DNA from: Nitrospirota bacterium
Lineage (GTDB): Bacteria > Nitrospirota > Thermodesulfovibrionia > Thermodesulfovibrionales > Dissulfurispiraceae
Length of the DNA stretch: 64,000 bases
Direction of reading: 5' to 3'
NCBI GenBank assembly: GCA_016936655.1
Contig: JAFGXL010000016.1
Location: 1 to 64,000, forward strand
A program made the translations under genes and the position numbers. Position 1 is the first letter of the stretch. The number at the start of each line of letters is the position of its first letter. Shown in pieces: positions 34,943-43,483 of this stretch. The notes under the pieces were generated by a model. That model was not told where the DNA came from and made no database searches. It saw only the letters and a list, made by a program, of their open reading frames with translations.

Positions 34943-35961
34943 TTCAAAAATTTAACAGTTACAGTCATTCCTCTTTTAAGTCCTGTGTAGTCATCGAGGC
35001 TTATATGTATCTCCTGTGTATTAATATCGAATGTTGAGGCTGGATCAAACAGTCTCTGGGATTTTCTTTTTACAGCAGAAAATACTTTTGTGACCCTGCC
35101 TTTATAAATTTTATCTTTGTATGTGTCTGTTGTTACCTCAACAGGCTGGTTCACTACTGAGCTGCCTACATTTGTCTCTTCGAGTTCAGCAGTTATTCTT
35201 AAATTTTCTGTGTCGATCAGTATGAGTATAGGCTCACCTGCATTTACAATCTCGCTGCTCTCTTTAAACTTTTCTACAACAAATCCGTCAATTGGAGATT
35301 TTATAGTATAGTCTTTCATCTGAGCCTCAATATGTGAGACTTCAGCTGATGCCCTCATTACAGATGCTTTTGCTCTTTCGATCTCTTCAGCACGAGGACC
35401 TGTTTTAGATTTCTCATAATTGGCCTTGTTCTCGTTCAGCTCCTCAGAGGCAACTCTCATCTTCTCTTCAGCTCTGTCCATATCAACAATTGTTGTTGCT
35501 TTGCTGGAGAGCAATCTTTTTTGTCGGTCATAGTCTGCCTTGGCCTTTTCATAAATAGATTCAGCACGCTTCATGCGGTGCATGGAGATCTCTATATCTT
35601 CCTGCCTGGTGCCTTTTTCTAGTTCTTTGAGCTGCGCTTTTGCCTCAGCAAGAGAAGCCTTTGCCATCGAGAGTCTGGAGGCTATTTTAGATCTGTCAAA
35701 CTCCACAATTATATCGCCTTTTGCTACGCTGTCGCCTTTTTTAGGCAGCACCTTTGTGATCAGCTCATTAACCCTGCTGCTGATCTCTACATCGTGCTCT
35801 GTCTCGACTATGCCGCGGGCAGTTATATAGGAAGGCTTAAGCTGCTTGTTGACTTGGTTGGCAGTCTCTTTCTGCACAATTGATGGGCCGAGCAGTGAGA
35901 GTCCTGCTGCCAATAAAACAAGAATGACTAATATGAAAAGACTTGCTTGTTTTGTCTTCAT
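34939..35961 (-). CDS. HlyD/DevB-type periplasmic adaptor (membrane fusion protein)
   Basis: A 340-residue adaptor. One N-terminal membrane helix (LFILVILVLLAAGLSLLG), a barrel-sandwich start ITARGIVETEHDVEISSRV, a helical hairpin of about 110 residues with heptad character (KASLAEAKAQLKELEKG ... AKADYDRQKRLLS), then the return YTIKSPIDGFVVEKFKE and a beta-barrel part. It bridges an inner-membrane ABC transporter to the TolC-like channel. It overlaps the ATPase gene by 4 bases on one side and the tolC-like gene by 4 bases on the other, so all are translated together. Confidence 0.87.
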   Translation of the reverse strand: MKTKQASLFILVILVLLAAGLSLLGPSIVQKETANQVNKQLKPSYITARGIVETEHDVEISSRVNELITKVLPKKGDSVAKGDIIVEFDRSKIASRLSMAKASLAEAKAQLKELEKGTRQEDIEISMHRMKRAESIYEKAKADYDRQKRLLSSKATTIVDMDRAEEKMRVASEELNENKANYEKSKTGPRAEEIERAKASVMRASAEVSHIEAQMKDYTIKSPIDGFVVEKFKESSEIVNAGEPILILIDTENLRITAELEETNVGSSVVNQPVEVTTDTYKDKIYKGRVTKVFSAVKRKSQRLFDPASTFDINTQEIHISLDDYTGLKRGMTVTVKFLK

Positions 35962-36653
35962 GACTGCTGTCTCCTGTCTTCTTTAATTATCTTACCATCC
36001 TGCATATAAAGTATACGGTCAAACAGATCATTTATCCTGTTGTCATGAGTTGCAACTATTACGCATTTGTTTTGTTCAATAGAGAGTTTTTGGAGCAGCT
36101 CCATAACCTTTCTGCCATTGTCGTGGTCAAGATTTCCTGTTGGTTCATCAGCGAGTATCACCTGCGATCCTGATGCGAGCGCCCTTGCAACAGCAACGCG
36201 CTGCTTCTGCCCTCCGCTCAGGTCTCTTGGCAGAAAGTGCATTCTCTCTAAGAGACCCACTTCAGTCAGAAGGTTCTTTGCGCGCAAAGAAGCCTCATCT
36301 TCTGTAAAGCCTTTCAGGCTTAGCGCAAGCATCACATTTTCATAGGCTGTAAGTGCAGGGAAGAGATTAAATCCCTGAAATATGAATGACAGATATTTTT
36401 TTCTTATTGCAGGCAAATTATTTTCATCCAGATTTTCCACTCTGTTGTTGTAAACACGCAATGTGCCGCTGGTCGGTTTTAATATGCATCCGAGCATTGA
36501 AAGCAGAGTGGTCTTGCCGCTACCTGATGGACCGAGCAGTCCTACAACCTCTCCTTCTTTAAGCTCTATTGATACGCTTGATACTGCAGTAACCTCATTT
36601 TTCCCTTCAGAATAGGTTTTTGTCAGATTTTCAGTAGCTATCGCTGTTTTCAT
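35958..36653 (-). CDS. ABC transporter ATP-binding protein (MacB/LolD/DevA type)
   Basis: A 231-residue ATPase: Walker A GLLGPSGSGKTTLLSMLGC near residue 38, Q-loop FIFQGFNLFPALTAYENV, signature [16 protein letters not shown] near residue 141, Walker B VILADEPTGNLD, His-loop VATHDNRI. The subgroup drives FtsX-type permeases that push substrates from the periplasm or inner-membrane outer leaflet through a TolC channel. It sits 5 bases after the permease gene in the operon. Confidence 0.93.
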   Translation of the reverse strand: MKTAIATENLTKTYSEGKNEVTAVSSVSIELKEGEVVGLLGPSGSGKTTLLSMLGCILKPTSGTLRVYNNRVENLDENNLPAIRKKYLSFIFQGFNLFPALTAYENVMLALSLKGFTEDEASLRAKNLLTEVGLLERMHFLPRDLSGGQKQRVAVARALASGSQVILADEPTGNLDHDNGRKVMELLQKLSIEQNKCVIVATHDNRINDLFDRILYMQDGKIIKEDRRQQS

Positions 36654-36658
36654 GATTT

Positions 36659-37792
36659 TTAACCCCTGAAGAGTATAGCAGGGTCGATTTTACGGATCTT
36701 TCTTATCGAGACGAATGCTGCTGCCAGACACATCAAGAGGGTCATTACAAGTACAGCCATGTTTACCGGAGCTGTCATTATCATAACCATACCGCTCGCC
36801 TTGTAAATCTTTACTGATACCAGAGATATGGCAAGGCTTAAGATAAAGCCAATCAATGCGTTTAGTATGGCTTGAGAGAAGATTATCTTGTATATGTCGA
36901 TATTAAATGCGCCAAGCGCCTTGAGAGTGCCGAACTCTTTTATGTGTTCAACTGTTGAGTTGTATATTGTCTGTCCCACTATTAGGATTCCTATCGCAAA
37001 GCTTATCAGTATTGTGAGCAGAAAAGAGAATCCTATTCCTGTCTCTATAGACCAATATAGCCTCGTCTTCATGCTGAAGTCCTTTTTTGTATATATGTCG
37101 ACATCTGTAAGCTTTGACTTTAGCTTCTCTACAACATTGCCGGCCTTATAGCCTGCTGCTGTTTTAATGACAATGAATACTGTGCAGTCAGGGCCTACAT
37201 ACTCAACAACTCTCTGGGCAAGGTTGTAAGATATAAAGACCATAGGCGCGGTTGTGAAAGACCTTACCCCTTCAGATATGCCGACAAGCTTAAGTCTTTT
37301 CCTTCCCACCTCGCGATAATCTCCAACCTTGATGTTGCCGAGCCTCTTCATGGATGATTCATCGACTATAAAGAAATCTCCGTTTTTAACATCATACGGC
37401 ATGCCAGACACCATCTTCCATGGACCGCCGATTCCTGTGTCAGGATTGAACCCCACTATTTCTATCTGTTCTGTTCCGCCTTCTTTGTTTTTAATCAAAT
37501 GCCAAGCTACTATAAGCTTTTCAGCGCTCTCGACTCCTTCTACTGAAAGGGCATGCTCATAAAAATACTCAGGGAAGGGCTGTGCGAAATCAAAATTGCG
37601 AGAGTTTTTTGAGATTACCCAGATATCTCCTTCAGTATTGTCTATGAGTATCGAAGAAGCTTCCATAAGCCCCATATATATACCGACTTGCGCAAATATG
37701 AGGCATACAGCAAAGACCACGCCCATAAGCGTGATGAGAGAGCGCACCTTGTCATACATTAATATTTTTAATGCTATTAAGAACATGTCCAA
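36659..37792 (-). CDS. ABC transporter permease, FtsX/DevC type
   Basis: A 377-residue inner-membrane protein with one N-terminal helix (SLITLMGVVFAVCLIFAQVGI), a large periplasmic domain of about 220 residues (for example VISKNSRNFDFAQPFPEYF), and three C-terminal helices starting near residue 255. The last part ends with ASIRKIRKIDPAILFRG, the typical FtsX-family tail. The closest described layout is DevC, the permease of glycolipid exporters, and MacB-like systems. Substrate unknown. The operon order permease-ATPase-adaptor-TolC is complete, with all the parts for a tripartite exporter. Confidence 0.88.
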   Translation of the reverse strand: MDMFLIALKILMYDKVRSLITLMGVVFAVCLIFAQVGIYMGLMEASSILIDNTEGDIWVISKNSRNFDFAQPFPEYFYEHALSVEGVESAEKLIVAWHLIKNKEGGTEQIEIVGFNPDTGIGGPWKMVSGMPYDVKNGDFFIVDESSMKRLGNIKVGDYREVGRKRLKLVGISEGVRSFTTAPMVFISYNLAQRVVEYVGPDCTVFIVIKTAAGYKAGNVVEKLKSKLTDVDIYTKKDFSMKTRLYWSIETGIGFSFLLTILISFAIGILIVGQTIYNSTVEHIKEFGTLKALGAFNIDIYKIIFSQAILNALIGFILSLAISLVSVKIYKASGMVMIMTAPVNMAVLVMTLLMCLAAAFVSIRKIRKIDPAILFRG

Positions 37793-37814
37793 TAATATCA
37801 GAAAACAGACATGC

Positions 37815-38879
37815 TTACAATGCGGTGGTTATTTCTTCAGCCGTCTTGCGCAGGGATGTTGATGCAGAATGTTCTGACCGTCCAATTCTTAAAAAGAGCA
37901 TTATTGTGTCTTCTGAAAGATTAAATACTGATTTGAGAATTTTGTAGTGATGCATTACATCTTTTGCTTCTGATTTTGAAATTCCATCATATGCATCTGC
38001 AAGAATTCTCTGGATCAGCATGGCAGAGCCTGTCTCTATCTGAGCGCTCAGTCCCATTCTTGCTGCATCAAGAGATAGCCGCTGCATTAATCTGCCGCTG
38101 TCTATGAAGTTGAGTGCAGAATCATCAGGGGCTGTAATTATGCATATTGCAGCTGAGGAGCTGCAGAGCTTTCTGCCTTTTATTGATGCTATGGTGGATA
38201 ATCCCAATTTGTTCATAAGGTTTGCCATACTCCATGTTTTGACAGTGCGCAGTATCATCTGCTCTATGTAAGAGAGTCCAAGATTTTTTATATATAACCC
38301 GTCTTTTGACTGTTCCGCTTCATTTTTTGTCCACCTCATATTTTCAAAAAGAGATTTGTGAAGCGCTCTGTTTCGGAGGCATATGCTGTTGTTGAAGCCG
38401 ATGATTGATGAGAGTTCTTCTTTCTTTTCATCAGTGTCAGCGATCTTAAAACTAAGATGCGGAAACCAGAATGCCTGGTTAAGCAGACTGTTCTTCTCTT
38501 TTGAAGACAGAGCAGCAGCACTGTAAGGTTTTCTGTTAGTAGTTCTTTTTGGTATGAACTCAAACAGCGGATCTTTTTTTGGGGTTCCGGCAAGCAGTTC
38601 TAGCTCAGCAATAAGATTCGGGCGTTTTTTATCAGGGAAAAGTCTGAGTTCAGGATCAAATCCTGTTGCTTTTGAAGTTAAAATGACATTTTCTATAAGA
38701 GCGCCATGAGCTAAAAGTGATGACCTTTGCAGATAGTTATACAGTGATGCATCTCTGTCTGACAGGTTTAAGATTTTTATTACATTTCCTTTTACTTCAA
38801 AGCGCCAAGGCTGGCAGTTCCAGCTGGAGGGGGCAGTAACAGCAGTCTTTATTACATCTAATATTGTTCGGTTGGCCAT
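37815..38879 (-). CDS. Nitroreductase-like flavoprotein (Acg-type, double domain)
   Basis: A 354-residue protein. The opening TILDVIKTAVTAPSSWNCQPWRFEV is the nitroreductase FMN-binding motif, and the length is that of the Acg-like proteins, which contain two nitroreductase half-domains in one chain. A later SLDAARMGLSAQIETGSAML and a final MLFLRIGRS support this. Acg-type proteins bind flavin but often lack reductase activity; some pair with E1-like ThiF domains. I use the ATG at 38877-38879 with GAGGATA upstream; an upstream ATG adds 18 hydrophobic residues without a ribosome site. It is first in the operon: 22 bases before the ABC permease gene, with the E1-like gene last. Confidence 0.78.
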   Translation of the reverse strand: MANRTILDVIKTAVTAPSSWNCQPWRFEVKGNVIKILNLSDRDASLYNYLQRSSLLAHGALIENVILTSKATGFDPELRLFPDKKRPNLIAELELLAGTPKKDPLFEFIPKRTTNRKPYSAAALSSKEKNSLLNQAFWFPHLSFKIADTDEKKEELSSIIGFNNSICLRNRALHKSLFENMRWTKNEAEQSKDGLYIKNLGLSYIEQMILRTVKTWSMANLMNKLGLSTIASIKGRKLCSSSAAICIITAPDDSALNFIDSGRLMQRLSLDAARMGLSAQIETGSAMLIQRILADAYDGISKSEAKDVMHHYKILKSVFNLSEDTIMLFLRIGRSEHSASTSLRKTAEEITTAL

Positions 38880-39016
38880 ATGATGTATCCTCAAGACTTT
38901 TATTACAAAGTATAGCATATGAAAAATAGGCATGCATTTGGTTGATGATGTGGGTGTGTAATCTTAAATCGGTTATAATTGTTTTATAAACATGCAGATG
39001 TGTTGGGGAGGGGATA

Positions 39017-39856
39017 ATGGAGAAAAAGGATATTCAGAAACTTACTCTGGATAATATAGATATCCCGAGTCTTGCTCCAGTGGCTGTAATGGTTTTGAAT
39101 CTTGCTGAAAAAGAGACAACATCTATTGATGAACTTAATGACATAATATCCAAAGACATGTCATTTTCTTCCCGCGTGCTGAAGATAGCAAACTCGCCTT
39201 TTTATGGAAGGCATGAGGTTACTGATATACCAAGCGCAATAAATATGATAGGATTTAAAGCTATGGTTTCACTGGTTGTTGGCGCAGCATCACGCGATAT
39301 TTACCGCAAAAACAATATATTTGAGACAAAATTATGGGAGCATAGTCTGGCTGTATCGCTGGCTGCATCACTTATAGCTGAAAGGACAAAGGCAGCTAAA
39401 GCAGATGATTCGCTGGTTGCGGGTCTTATGCATGATACAGGCAAGGCTGTAATGAACCATAACCTTGAAGCATCATATGCCCAAGTTATAGAGATGGCTG
39501 AGAGCACAGAGTTCAGATATACAGAGGCAGAGGCAGAAATATTCGGATATGACCATACTGATGCAGGAGGAGTAGTAGCAAGAGCATGGAATTTGTCTCA
39601 TGCTCTGCAGGCTGTTATGGAGCATCACCATTCGGATACATATCCAGGCGGTTTGACTGTTCAGCAGACCTCATTGTGCGATATTGTGAGAATAGCTGAC
39701 AGTATATGCCTTAATCATGGATTTGGTATACACAAGGCGGTGCCTCAAGAAAAAGATGCAATGCATCGCATCTTTTTTAGTGATGAGATGGCTGAAAAGA
39801 TTATTGAGGAGATGCCGGAGAAGTTTATACAGCAGCGCGAGCGGTTCTTCGACTAA
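39017..39856 (+). CDS. HDOD-domain signalling protein
   Basis: A 279-residue cytoplasmic protein with the HDOD pattern: PSLAPVAVMVLNLAEKETTS, ISKDMSFSSRVLKIANSPFYG, IPSAINMIGFKAMVSLVVG. The later segment VAGLMHDTGKAVMNHNLEASY keeps a His-Asp pair, and VVARAWNLSHALQAVMEHHHS follows. HDOD proteins act in signal transduction and often link to c-di-GMP control; this one has no partner domain. A GGGGAGGGGATA ribosome site precedes the ATG, and TATAAT lies at 38974-38979. The end overlaps the convergent PilZ gene by 4 bases. Confidence 0.87.
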   Translation: MEKKDIQKLTLDNIDIPSLAPVAVMVLNLAEKETTSIDELNDIISKDMSFSSRVLKIANSPFYGRHEVTDIPSAINMIGFKAMVSLVVGAASRDIYRKNNIFETKLWEHSLAVSLAASLIAERTKAAKADDSLVAGLMHDTGKAVMNHNLEASYAQVIEMAESTEFRYTEAEAEIFGYDHTDAGGVVARAWNLSHALQAVMEHHHSDTYPGGLTVQQTSLCDIVRIADSICLNHGFGIHKAVPQEKDAMHRIFFSDEMAEKIIEEMPEKFIQQRERFFD

Positions 39857-40197
39857 TCCAGAGTCGCCTCTATATACATTATGCCCGCCTCGTATTCATC
39901 TTCATCAGATTTTGAGCCCCATCTTACCATTGCGAGAGGGTGCTCAAGATTTTCCATCTCTAGCAAATATCCTTGCTGAAGCGGAGTGCTGGTCTTTATC
40001 CTCATGCCGCTGCCGCATTCATCGATTATTTCTGCGCTGCCATAGAGCTTGTCGTAGAACTTCTGTAACGAATTAACGTTGTCCTCTGGTGATCGGTCAT
40101 GCAGACTGTAATAAGCCTTGAATATAAGATGTCCGTTTGATTTAATTCTCTGGTGATTTCTACGCTCAGATTCACGATTCCCCGATATGGTCCCCAA
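39853..40197 (-). CDS. PilZ-domain c-di-GMP-binding-type protein
   Basis: A 114-residue protein. ERRNHQRIKSNG near residue 11 fits the R-x-x-x-R half of the PilZ c-di-GMP site. IIDECGSGMRIKTSTPLQQG near residue 56 fits the (D/N)-x-S-x-x-G half, but with Cys-Gly-Ser in place of the simple Ser-x-x-Gly spacing, so binding may be altered. The start is TTG at 40195-40197 behind an AGGGG ribosome site; no ATG is available before the arginine motif. A sigma-54 promoter match lies about 60 bases upstream on the same strand. Its gene diverges from prsT, pointing to c-di-GMP control of polysaccharide production, which is inference. Confidence 0.75.
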   Translation of the reverse strand: MGTISGNRESERRNHQRIKSNGHLIFKAYYSLHDRSPEDNVNSLQKFYDKLYGSAEIIDECGSGMRIKTSTPLQQGYLLEMENLEHPLAMVRWGSKSDEDEYEAGIMYIEATLD

Positions 40198-40257
40198 AAT
40201 ATTCCCCTAGTGCAATTTTTTTAAAAAAATGCCACAAAAATATAATATTTTTATATT

Positions 40258-40273
40258 AGCAATAAATGTTCCA
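40258..40273 (-). promoter_or_regulatory. Likely sigma-54 (-24/-12) promoter for the PilZ gene
   Basis: Read on the minus strand, TGGAACATTTATTGCT fits TGGCAYR-N4-TTGCW with one mismatch (A for C at position 4) and exactly ten bases between GG and GC. It would start transcription near 40247, about 50 bases before the TTG start. Upstream of it, on the same strand, lie the TGTCAG/CCGACA repeats at 40369-40405. Confidence 0.6.
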
Positions 40274-40368
40274 TAAGTTCATAGATAATTTTATTTTTAA
40301 ATTTCCATATTATTCAGATTGTTATCAGGCTATTGAAATCTTGAGGTTGGATTGACTGTATGGATTTT

Positions 40369-40405
40369 TGTCAGTTTTGCCGACAGAGTGTCAGATAAAC
40401 CGACA
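40369..40405. promoter_or_regulatory. Tandem operator-like repeat: two TGTCAG-N5-CCGACA units
   Basis: Two 17-base units (40369-40385 and 40389-40405) repeat with a 20-base period, each TGTCAG, five bases, CCGACA. The junction forms CCGACA-GAG-TGTCAG, close to the CGACA-N3-TGTCG palindromes before the PEP-CTERM genes. The site lies in the 504-base gap between the PilZ gene and prsT. The rest of this gap is very AT-rich, contains one more inverted repeat (40497-40539), and has no gene that I can support. Confidence 0.65.
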
Positions 40406-40496
40406 CAATTTCTTCAAAATGTAATACAATATAAATTATCAGAATATTTGCAATACTGCAGAATTGTATTAACCTCTATGTTATATGTTTGTCTTT

Positions 40497-40539
40497 TATG
40501 TGATATTCAAGTTTATATGAACTATTCCGATATCACATA
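40497..40539. repeat. Inverted repeat TATGTGATAT / ATATCACATA upstream of prsT
   Basis: Two perfectly complementary 10-base arms (40497-40506 and 40530-40539) with a 23-base AT-rich spacer, about 165 bases before the prsT start. It could be paired binding sites or a leader hairpin. Nothing identifies a binding protein. Confidence 0.5.
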
Positions 40540-40701
40540 TTGTTTCTTTAAACTGCTTTGTAAAAGACAAAAAACATTTTAATGCTCTGCTTGATATGGG
40601 CCTCAGGCTATAAGTGTGACTGAGAGGGCGGAGCATTACTGAAACTATTTTTTATGTTTTCTAAAAACCATAAAAACTCTAAAGCGCAGCGAGGAGAGGC
40701 T

Positions 40702-43473
40702 ATGAAAAAATTCCTTATGATTTTGGCTGTCTGTTTGTGTCTAGGGTGTATATTTTTAGCAGGGTGTCAGGGTAAAACCAAGGATGATCTGCTTAAAGAT
40801 GGCATTAAAAAAATTGAAGAGGGAAATGCACCCGGAGCTGTTGTGCTGCTAAAGAGTTCTCTTGAGAAAGACCCGAACTTTCTCGACGCCCGATATCAGC
40901 TTGCAAAGGCATACAGACTTACAGGAAAGTTTGAGCAGGCAGAACGTGAGATAGAAAAAAGCATAAGGATGAACCCTGCAAGATCGGATCTCCAACTTGA
41001 ACAGATAAGAATATTTGTAGAAGCCGGTAAACCAGACAGAGCAATAGAGGAAGGCAAGAAATATATTGCTTCAAATCCGGACTCTGCTGAGGGATTTGAA
41101 CTTCTCGGAACAGCGCATAGTCTTAAACAGTTATGGCTGGAAGCAGAAGACTACTATAATCAGTCTGTAAAAAAAGATCCTGAGAGGGCATCAGCAAGTA
41201 TAGGGCTTGCTGCGGTATATATTAATAGCGGCAAGACTGATGCAGCAAAAAATTTGCTGAACAGCATAATAACCAAAAATCCGAAAAATACAAAAGCATA
41301 TTATATGCTTGCTGCTATAGAATCTTCGGCTAATAACATTGAAAAAGCGCTTGAGCATTACAAAAAGATTAGCGAGATAAATCCTAATGATCCTGAAGCT
41401 CACTACAGGACAGGTATGATCTACTTAAATAAGTCTGACTCAGAAAATGCTGATAAAACAGCTAAACTTCTTGTTGATAAATTTCCAAAAGTGCCTCATG
41501 GATATATAATGCAGGGCATTATGCTTTTCAATAAAAAAAGCTATAGAGAGTCAATAGCTATCCTTCAAAAGAGCATATCAGTAAGGCCAACCATTCCAGC
41601 CTACTATTATTTAGGTTTAAGCCACTATGCTCTTAATGAAAATGAGATGGCGCTTTCACAGATCAAGAGGGCTCTGGAGTATAACCCGAAATTCAGCCAG
41701 GCAAGGCTTGTGGCTGCTGCTATACAGATAAAACAGAAGAGAACAGATACAGCAGTTGAAGAGATAGAAAAAGTTATAAATGATGATCCAAAGAACAGCG
41801 CTGCACATACCCTGCTTGCTAATGCATATGTTGCTGAGGGTAAATATGATAAGGCTATGAAGGCTCTTGACGATGCTGTTGCTGCAAATCCAAAGATTGC
41901 ACAGACGCGTCTCAAAAAAGGTGTGTTAAGCCTTAATCTTGGAGATTCAAGATCAGCAGAGTCCGAGTTCAGGGCAGCGCTGGATGTAGCTCCTGATGCT
42001 CTTAATACTAGAATGATCCTTGCTTCTTACTATATGCATCAGAAGAATACAGCAAAGGCTGTCGAGATACTAAAGCAGGGGATTTCCAATTCTAAAAGGG
42101 ACGCATTTATCTACAATACTCTCTCTTCTATAGCGTTGCGCGAAGGCAAACAGGCGGATGCGTTATCCTATCTTGCAAAGGCAAAGGCTGCGGATCCTAA
42201 TTATTTTCAGCCATACCACAGCCTTGCCATATATCATATCGCAAGGGGAGAACATGGCAAGGCTATAGCTGAGTATTCAGAGGTCTTGAAGAGAGATCCA
42301 AAAAATGTTCCAGCTCTGATAAATACAGCGCTTACATATGATCTCATTGGTAATAACGCAGAGGCTTTATCTTACCTCAACAAGGCAAAATCAACTGGCG
42401 AGGTCACTGGATATACCGGTCTTGCCAACTACTATGTGAGAAAGAAAGACAATAAAAAAGCGTTGGCAGTAGTAGATGAACTAATCAAGGCAAAACCTGA
42501 TCTTCTGGATGCATACGAGCTTAAAGGAAGAATATTCCTAATTGACAAGAAATATAACGATGCTGTTGATGCCTTCCAGAAACTGGAGCAGAAGAATCCG
42601 GAAAAGGCCATAGCCTTGACACTTGCAGCATATACATCTGCAAAAGACTATAATTCTGCTCTGAAATTTATTGACAAGCATATTGACAAGAGCCAGAGAA
42701 GAGCTGGGCTGCTTGCTGAAAAAGCAAGACTTTATGCTGTTATGAAGGACTGGCCCAAGGCACAGGATACAGCACAAAGACTTATAAGGGAGACTCCCCG
42801 TTCAGCAGGAGGATATATAGTGCTGGCTTCTGTATATGAAGCTCAAGGCAGTTCTGATAAGGCGATGGAAGCCATAAAAACAGGCATTCAGATAGATTCA
42901 AAAAACAGCGCAGCTCGTTTTATGCTTGCAGGGCTTTATGGAAAGAAGAAGGACTATAACCAAGCATTAGCCATATATAAAGATATACAGAAGCAGGATT
43001 CAAAAAATCTGCAAGCAGCCTTTTTTGAGGGCAATACATATGAAGTTATGGGCAAAAAGTCTGATGCTGTGAAAAAATATGAGTCTATACTGGCAAAGTC
43101 CGAACAGTTTACGCCAGCCATTAATAATCTGGCTTATCTCTATCTGTCAGGCTATGGAAAACCTGAAAAGGCGCTCGAACTTGCGCTGCGCGCCTATAAG
43201 CTTTCTCCTGAGCGTGCTGAGGTGCAGGATACTCTCGGATACGCTCTGCTGAGAAACAGTAGAAACCAAGATGCGCTAAAGGTTATGAAGACAGCAGCTT
43301 CCATGGCTCCGGCTAATCCAACAATCCAGTATCATCTGGCTCTTGCATACAGGGCAAACGGAGAAAAATCTATGGCTATAGATGCTGTTCAAAACGCATT
43401 GAAGTCAAAAAACTTCCTAGAACTTAAAGATGCAGAGAAGCTTTTTTCAGAACTCAAGGCATCGAAGAAGTAG
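40702..43473 (+). CDS. prsT: PEP-CTERM system TPR-repeat lipoprotein PrsT
   Basis: A 923-residue lipoprotein. The signal peptide ends with a lipobox IFLAGC (Cys about residue 22), so the protein is lipid-anchored in the envelope. The rest is an almost unbroken series of more than twenty tetratricopeptide repeats, e.g. PNDPEAHYRTGMIYLNKSD, PKNSAAHTLLANAYVAEGKY, PAINNLAYLYLSGYGKPEKA. This size and layout match the TPR lipoprotein conserved in exosortase-A/PEP-CTERM polysaccharide loci. TPR scaffolds of this kind hold export components together in the periplasm. GAGGAGAGG precedes the ATG at 40702; an earlier in-frame ATG at 40654 would spoil the signal peptide. First gene of the operon; 10 bases to the next. 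Confidence 0.9.
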   Translation: MKKFLMILAVCLCLGCIFLAGCQGKTKDDLLKDGIKKIEEGNAPGAVVLLKSSLEKDPNFLDARYQLAKAYRLTGKFEQAEREIEKSIRMNPARSDLQLEQIRIFVEAGKPDRAIEEGKKYIASNPDSAEGFELLGTAHSLKQLWLEAEDYYNQSVKKDPERASASIGLAAVYINSGKTDAAKNLLNSIITKNPKNTKAYYMLAAIESSANNIEKALEHYKKISEINPNDPEAHYRTGMIYLNKSDSENADKTAKLLVDKFPKVPHGYIMQGIMLFNKKSYRESIAILQKSISVRPTIPAYYYLGLSHYALNENEMALSQIKRALEYNPKFSQARLVAAAIQIKQKRTDTAVEEIEKVINDDPKNSAAHTLLANAYVAEGKYDKAMKALDDAVAANPKIAQTRLKKGVLSLNLGDSRSAESEFRAALDVAPDALNTRMILASYYMHQKNTAKAVEILKQGISNSKRDAFIYNTLSSIALREGKQADALSYLAKAKAADPNYFQPYHSLAIYHIARGEHGKAIAEYSEVLKRDPKNVPALINTALTYDLIGNNAEALSYLNKAKSTGEVTGYTGLANYYVRKKDNKKALAVVDELIKAKPDLLDAYELKGRIFLIDKKYNDAVDAFQKLEQKNPEKAIALTLAAYTSAKDYNSALKFIDKHIDKSQRRAGLLAEKARLYAVMKDWPKAQDTAQRLIRETPRSAGGYIVLASVYEAQGSSDKAMEAIKTGIQIDSKNSAARFMLAGLYGKKKDYNQALAIYKDIQKQDSKNLQAAFFEGNTYEVMGKKSDAVKKYESILAKSEQFTPAINNLAYLYLSGYGKPEKALELALRAYKLSPERAEVQDTLGYALLRNSRNQDALKVMKTAASMAPANPTIQYHLALAYRANGEKSMAIDAVQNALKSKNFLELKDAEKLFSELKASKK

Positions 43474-43483
43474 CAACTATTAG

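Noticed and set aside
40570-40640. Sigma-54 promoter directly before prsT
   Set aside because: The only GG/GC pair (TATGGGCCTCAGGCTATA) has seven instead of ten bases between, so it does not fit.
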